NCBI GenBank assembly: GCA_028720205.1
Contig: JAQYLE010000017.1
Span: 91,982 to 155,981 of the forward strand
Source: Clostridia bacterium
GTDB taxonomy: Bacteria; Bacillota; Clostridia; Christensenellales; Borkfalkiaceae
Direction: 5' to 3'
DNA: 64,000 bases
The notes below the pieces were generated by a model. The model did not search any database and was not told the DNA's origin. It saw nothing but the letters and a program-made list of their open reading frames with translations. Of the stretch, positions 61,552 to 64,000 are shown piece after piece. A program made the position numbers and the translations under genes. Positions within the stretch are counted from its first letter, which is position 1. Each line of letters begins with the position of its first letter.

Positions 61552-62766
61552 GTGGAGTTAATAGCAAGAAAAGAATATGTAAATTGGCTTGAAAGATACA
61601 GAGATAATAAAATTATCAAAGTTGTTACGGGCTTGCGGCGGGTCGGTAAATCTACTATTTTTGATTTATATATTGCACACCTTTTAAAAAACGGCGTAAA
61701 AGAAGACCAAATAGTAAAAATCAATTTTGAAGAATTGGAAAACGCACTTTTAAGAGATAAAATTTCGCTTTATAAATTTATAACCGATAAAATGGTTATC
61801 GGTAAGAACTTATACGTTTTCCTTGATGAAGTCCAACGTGTTGACGGTTTTGAAGAAGTAGTTAACAGTTTATTTGTAAAAGATAACGTGGACGTTTATA
61901 TCACGGGTTCTAATGCAAAATTTTTATCTTCGGAGATAGCCACTCTTCTTACAGGGCGTTACGTTGAAATCAATGTTCTTCCCCTTTCTTTCAGAGAATA
62001 TTTCGAACATTTTAAAAATAGCAGCAAAGATAAACGAGCCCTGTTTATGGACTATATCACTTATGGCGCTCTTCCCGGTATGTTTATGTTTGAAACGGGT
62101 AGTACGGAACAGAGAGAGTATATGGAAAGCGTTTATAGGACTATACTTGAAAAGGACGTTTTAAAACGCAATTCGGCCGCAAGCAAGCAACTTGTTGAAA
62201 ATCTTCTGAGTTATCTCGTTTATAATATCGGTTGTCTGACGTCAACAAAACGTATCACCGACACGCTTAATTCCAACGGAACGAAAGTTTCTTACAATAC
62301 CGTGGATAGTTATTTTGAAACGTTGCAGGACTGTTATTTCGTGTATAAAGCGGACAGATACGACGTCGTCGGAAAAGAATATTTAAAACTTATCAATAAA
62401 TATTACGTAACCGATTTTGGCTTTAAATATTATATTTTGAACAACAAAACCGTTGAACTTTCTCAAATTCTTGAAAATCTTGTCTTCCTTGAACTGAAAC
62501 GCCGTAGATTTAAGGTTGCTACGGGCAAAGTTGCCGATAAAGAAGTTGATTTCATTATAAAAGACAATCACGATACAATCAAATACGTACAAGTTGCCGT
62601 AACCGTAATGGACGATGCGAAATTACAGCAGGAATTACGTCCTTTTCATCAAATCAACGATTACTATCCAAAATACGTTATTACACTCGACGATATTTTT
62701 GTGAAAAATCATGACGGCATTACGACAATTAATGCAATCGATTTCTTGTTAGGTCAAGAACTATAA
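61552..62766 (+). CDS. AAA ATPase with DUF4143-type C-terminus
   Basis: 404 residues from a GTG start with AGAGGTG upstream; the predicted promoter lies over the earlier possible start. The N-terminal AAA domain has LRRVGKSTIFDLYI (Walker A, about 28-41) and LYVFLDEVQRV (Walker B, about 95), followed by YITGSNAKFLS. The C-terminal DUF4143 part contains NYL-like DSYFETLQDCYFVYKADRYD, ENLVFLELKRRRF and ADKEVDFIIKD. The last two resemble a PD-(D/E)XK nuclease core (E, D..., with YVQVAVT after). These ATPases are very common in bacteria with unknown role. It lies between the two copies of the replication gene's 3' end. Confidence 0.9.
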   Translation: MELIARKEYVNWLERYRDNKIIKVVTGLRRVGKSTIFDLYIAHLLKNGVKEDQIVKINFEELENALLRDKISLYKFITDKMVIGKNLYVFLDEVQRVDGFEEVVNSLFVKDNVDVYITGSNAKFLSSEIATLLTGRYVEINVLPLSFREYFEHFKNSSKDKRALFMDYITYGALPGMFMFETGSTEQREYMESVYRTILEKDVLKRNSAASKQLVENLLSYLVYNIGCLTSTKRITDTLNSNGTKVSYNTVDSYFETLQDCYFVYKADRYDVVGKEYLKLINKYYVTDFGFKYYILNNKTVELSQILENLVFLELKRRRFKVATGKVADKEVDFIIKDNHDTIKYVQVAVTVMDDAKLQQELRPFHQINDYYPKYVITLDDIFVKNHDGITTINAIDFLLGQEL

Positions 62767-62847
62767 TTCAACTTCTATCTGCGCGGTAATATTTTTCGAA
62801 CATCGGATTATCTGCAATATGCCGCACCTTTTTTAAATGAAAATACT

Positions 62848-63888
62848 TCAATTTTCTTTGGGCATTTTTGCTATAATTTCTTTGCTTACTTTGCCTATAT
62901 AACAACCGTCGTCGTAACAGGAAAAATCGTCGAATAAAAGAAGTTTTTCATCGTTCTCGCCCATCGGGCAAACAACGTCGTCGTCCATAATATCCGAAAC
63001 GAAAAACTGCGGCAAGCCTTTGCTGTATACAATCTTTTCGCCCGTTTTTTCGATGTATTTTAAAATGTACGACACCGCCTCGCCCAAAGCGCGCACCGTG
63101 TTTAAATCCTTAAAATCGTTTCGCCCGAACCGCTCACGAAAATACGTATTTTCGTGCGTTATCTGCCGTTTCCGATCCGAAAAACTGTAACTGTTTTCTT
63201 CTTTCATTTCGCCCGGCATCGTTCCTTCCGGCACGTAAAACATTCCGTGAAAGTGCAGTCGGTTCTTTTCGGGAGAGCGTTCCCAAACGCCGATATACCG
63301 CCAGCCTTTTCGATTGGAGAAATGCCCTAACGTGTATTTCAGTTTCTTGCGGAACGTTTCTTCGGTATGCAGCGCAGAATCGAACGTAAAAGTTACGAAA
63401 AAATTGAACTCCTGCAAATTCGCTTTTCTCGTCATACGGATCCGCCTTGCAATCAGGTTGCGCTTCTTTCTCCGCAGGTTGGATTCCACGTACAACTTCG
63501 CTTCCGAAACGTTTTTGAAATACGGCGTAAGTTCCCGTATCAGAATTTTCTTCCGCGTTTTTGATTTCTCGTCGTAATACTTTTTATACAACTCGTCGAA
63601 CAGTTTCTTCTTTGTGGTTTGCCGCACTTTCTTTTCTTTCGGCGTTTGCTCAATCGGCTCGCCGTTTGCCCGGTTTCCCGTTTCGTCTGCCCGTTCGGCA
63701 AGCGAAGCAACTTTTTCCTCTGCGCTCTGCATACCGTCTGTTTCCGCCTCAACCGCCCTTTCTGTATCTTCCGGAACGAGAATAATATCTTCTTTCGGTT
63801 TAACGCGTTTACGATACGGCCGTTCCGTATGCGGAATGGCTATGTAATGGCTTCCGTCGCTATACACTTTCGCTTTTGAATACGGCAT
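62848..63888 (-). CDS. HUH-type rolling-circle replication protein
   Basis: 346 residues. The N-terminal 100 residues are charged and low in complexity. The HUH domain follows: FNFFVTFTFDSA (motif 1-like), RLHFHGMFYVPEG (HxH metal-binding motif, about 219-231) and AVSYILKYIEKTGEK (about 278-292), whose Tyr is the nicking candidate. This layout fits replication initiators of small plasmids, filamentous or micro-phages and their integrated forms. No coat or partner gene is seen to the left; the right side is cut by the window. From 63889 to 64000 I see only the ribosome site and AT-rich DNA. A shortened copy of its 3' end lies at 61166. Confidence 0.8.
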   Translation of the reverse strand: MPYSKAKVYSDGSHYIAIPHTERPYRKRVKPKEDIILVPEDTERAVEAETDGMQSAEEKVASLAERADETGNRANGEPIEQTPKEKKVRQTTKKKLFDELYKKYYDEKSKTRKKILIRELTPYFKNVSEAKLYVESNLRRKKRNLIARRIRMTRKANLQEFNFFVTFTFDSALHTEETFRKKLKYTLGHFSNRKGWRYIGVWERSPEKNRLHFHGMFYVPEGTMPGEMKEENSYSFSDRKRQITHENTYFRERFGRNDFKDLNTVRALGEAVSYILKYIEKTGEKIVYSKGLPQFFVSDIMDDDVVCPMGENDEKLLLFDDFSCYDDGCYIGKVSKEIIAKMPKEN

Positions 63889-64000
63889 TGATTTTTCCTC
63901 TCCTTTTGTTTAGAATTTAATCGTAAAAATTTGCCTCAATTTACCTATTTGGCAACAGTGCGTGCCCTTATATTTATACAAGTCGGCTCGCTCGCCCCTC

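Overview
The window looks like a chromosome segment of a low-to-mid GC, Gram-positive anaerobe of the Clostridia (Bacillota), most likely a gut glycan degrader. The signs are strong AGGAGG-type ribosome sites, sigma-70 promoters of TTGACA-17-TATAAT type, lipobox solute-binding proteins, CUT1 sugar ABC systems without their own ATPase, and large secreted modular proteins with a C-terminal membrane anchor. The exact lineage is my inference; there is no rRNA gene and no complete tRNA here.

Region A (1-16.2 kb, minus strand) is one tightly packed operon of at least ten genes, several overlapping by 4 bp. From its promoter it reads: secreted SGNH acetylesterase, Ig-like surface protein, solute-binding lipoprotein, two permeases, anchored TIM-barrel glycosidase, GH2 beta-mannosidase-like enzyme, intracellular TIM-barrel glycosidase, D-lyxose/D-mannose isomerase-like cupin and a PfkB sugar kinase cut by the window edge. 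A coherent reading is uptake of an acetylated mannose-containing oligosaccharide, release of mannose, isomerisation to fructose and phosphorylation. A divergent DeoR regulator (16.6 kb) faces it across an intergenic region with two consensus promoters and repeated TTACATTTT..GTTAA motifs.

Region B (17.4-20.9 kb) is a small integrative mobilizable-type element: a MobV/Mob_Pre relaxase whose expected ATG reads ATA, and a tyrosine integrase whose HxxR arginine reads His. It lies next to a 3' half of a tRNA-Asn with its terminator. It looks like a decaying element. An AAA ATPase of the DUF234 type follows (21.1-22.5 kb).

Region C (22.6-51.5 kb, minus strand) is a second, larger glycan locus. It contains a Gfo/Idh/MocA oxidoreductase, a sugar ABC importer, a GH43-like lipoprotein, a 1553-residue modular lipoprotein, an overlooked 49-residue peptide, a secreted modular protein sharing a near-identical C-terminal module, a heparinase II/III-like lyase, a polysaccharide deacetylase-like enzyme, a GH2 enzyme, an SGNH esterase, a GH94 phosphorylase, a DMT transporter and a DUF5107-TPR protein. 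Three decayed fragments (a DMT transporter, a PHP hydrolase and an SGNH esterase) sit among them.

Region D (51.7-58.5 kb) has an AraC regulator divergent from a five-gene plus-strand operon: an OYE-type Fe-S flavoprotein, an SDR, a fumarate-reductase-like flavoprotein, a sugar isomerase-like TIM barrel and a D-2-hydroxyacid dehydrogenase. The trio of reductases has the same class composition as known gut reductive pathways, and I consider it the most interesting metabolic unit here.

Region E (58.5-64 kb) is accessory DNA: an AT-rich DUF4209/HEPN-like gene, an AAA/DUF4143 ATPase and an HUH-type rolling-circle replication protein with a second, frameshifted copy of its 3' end.
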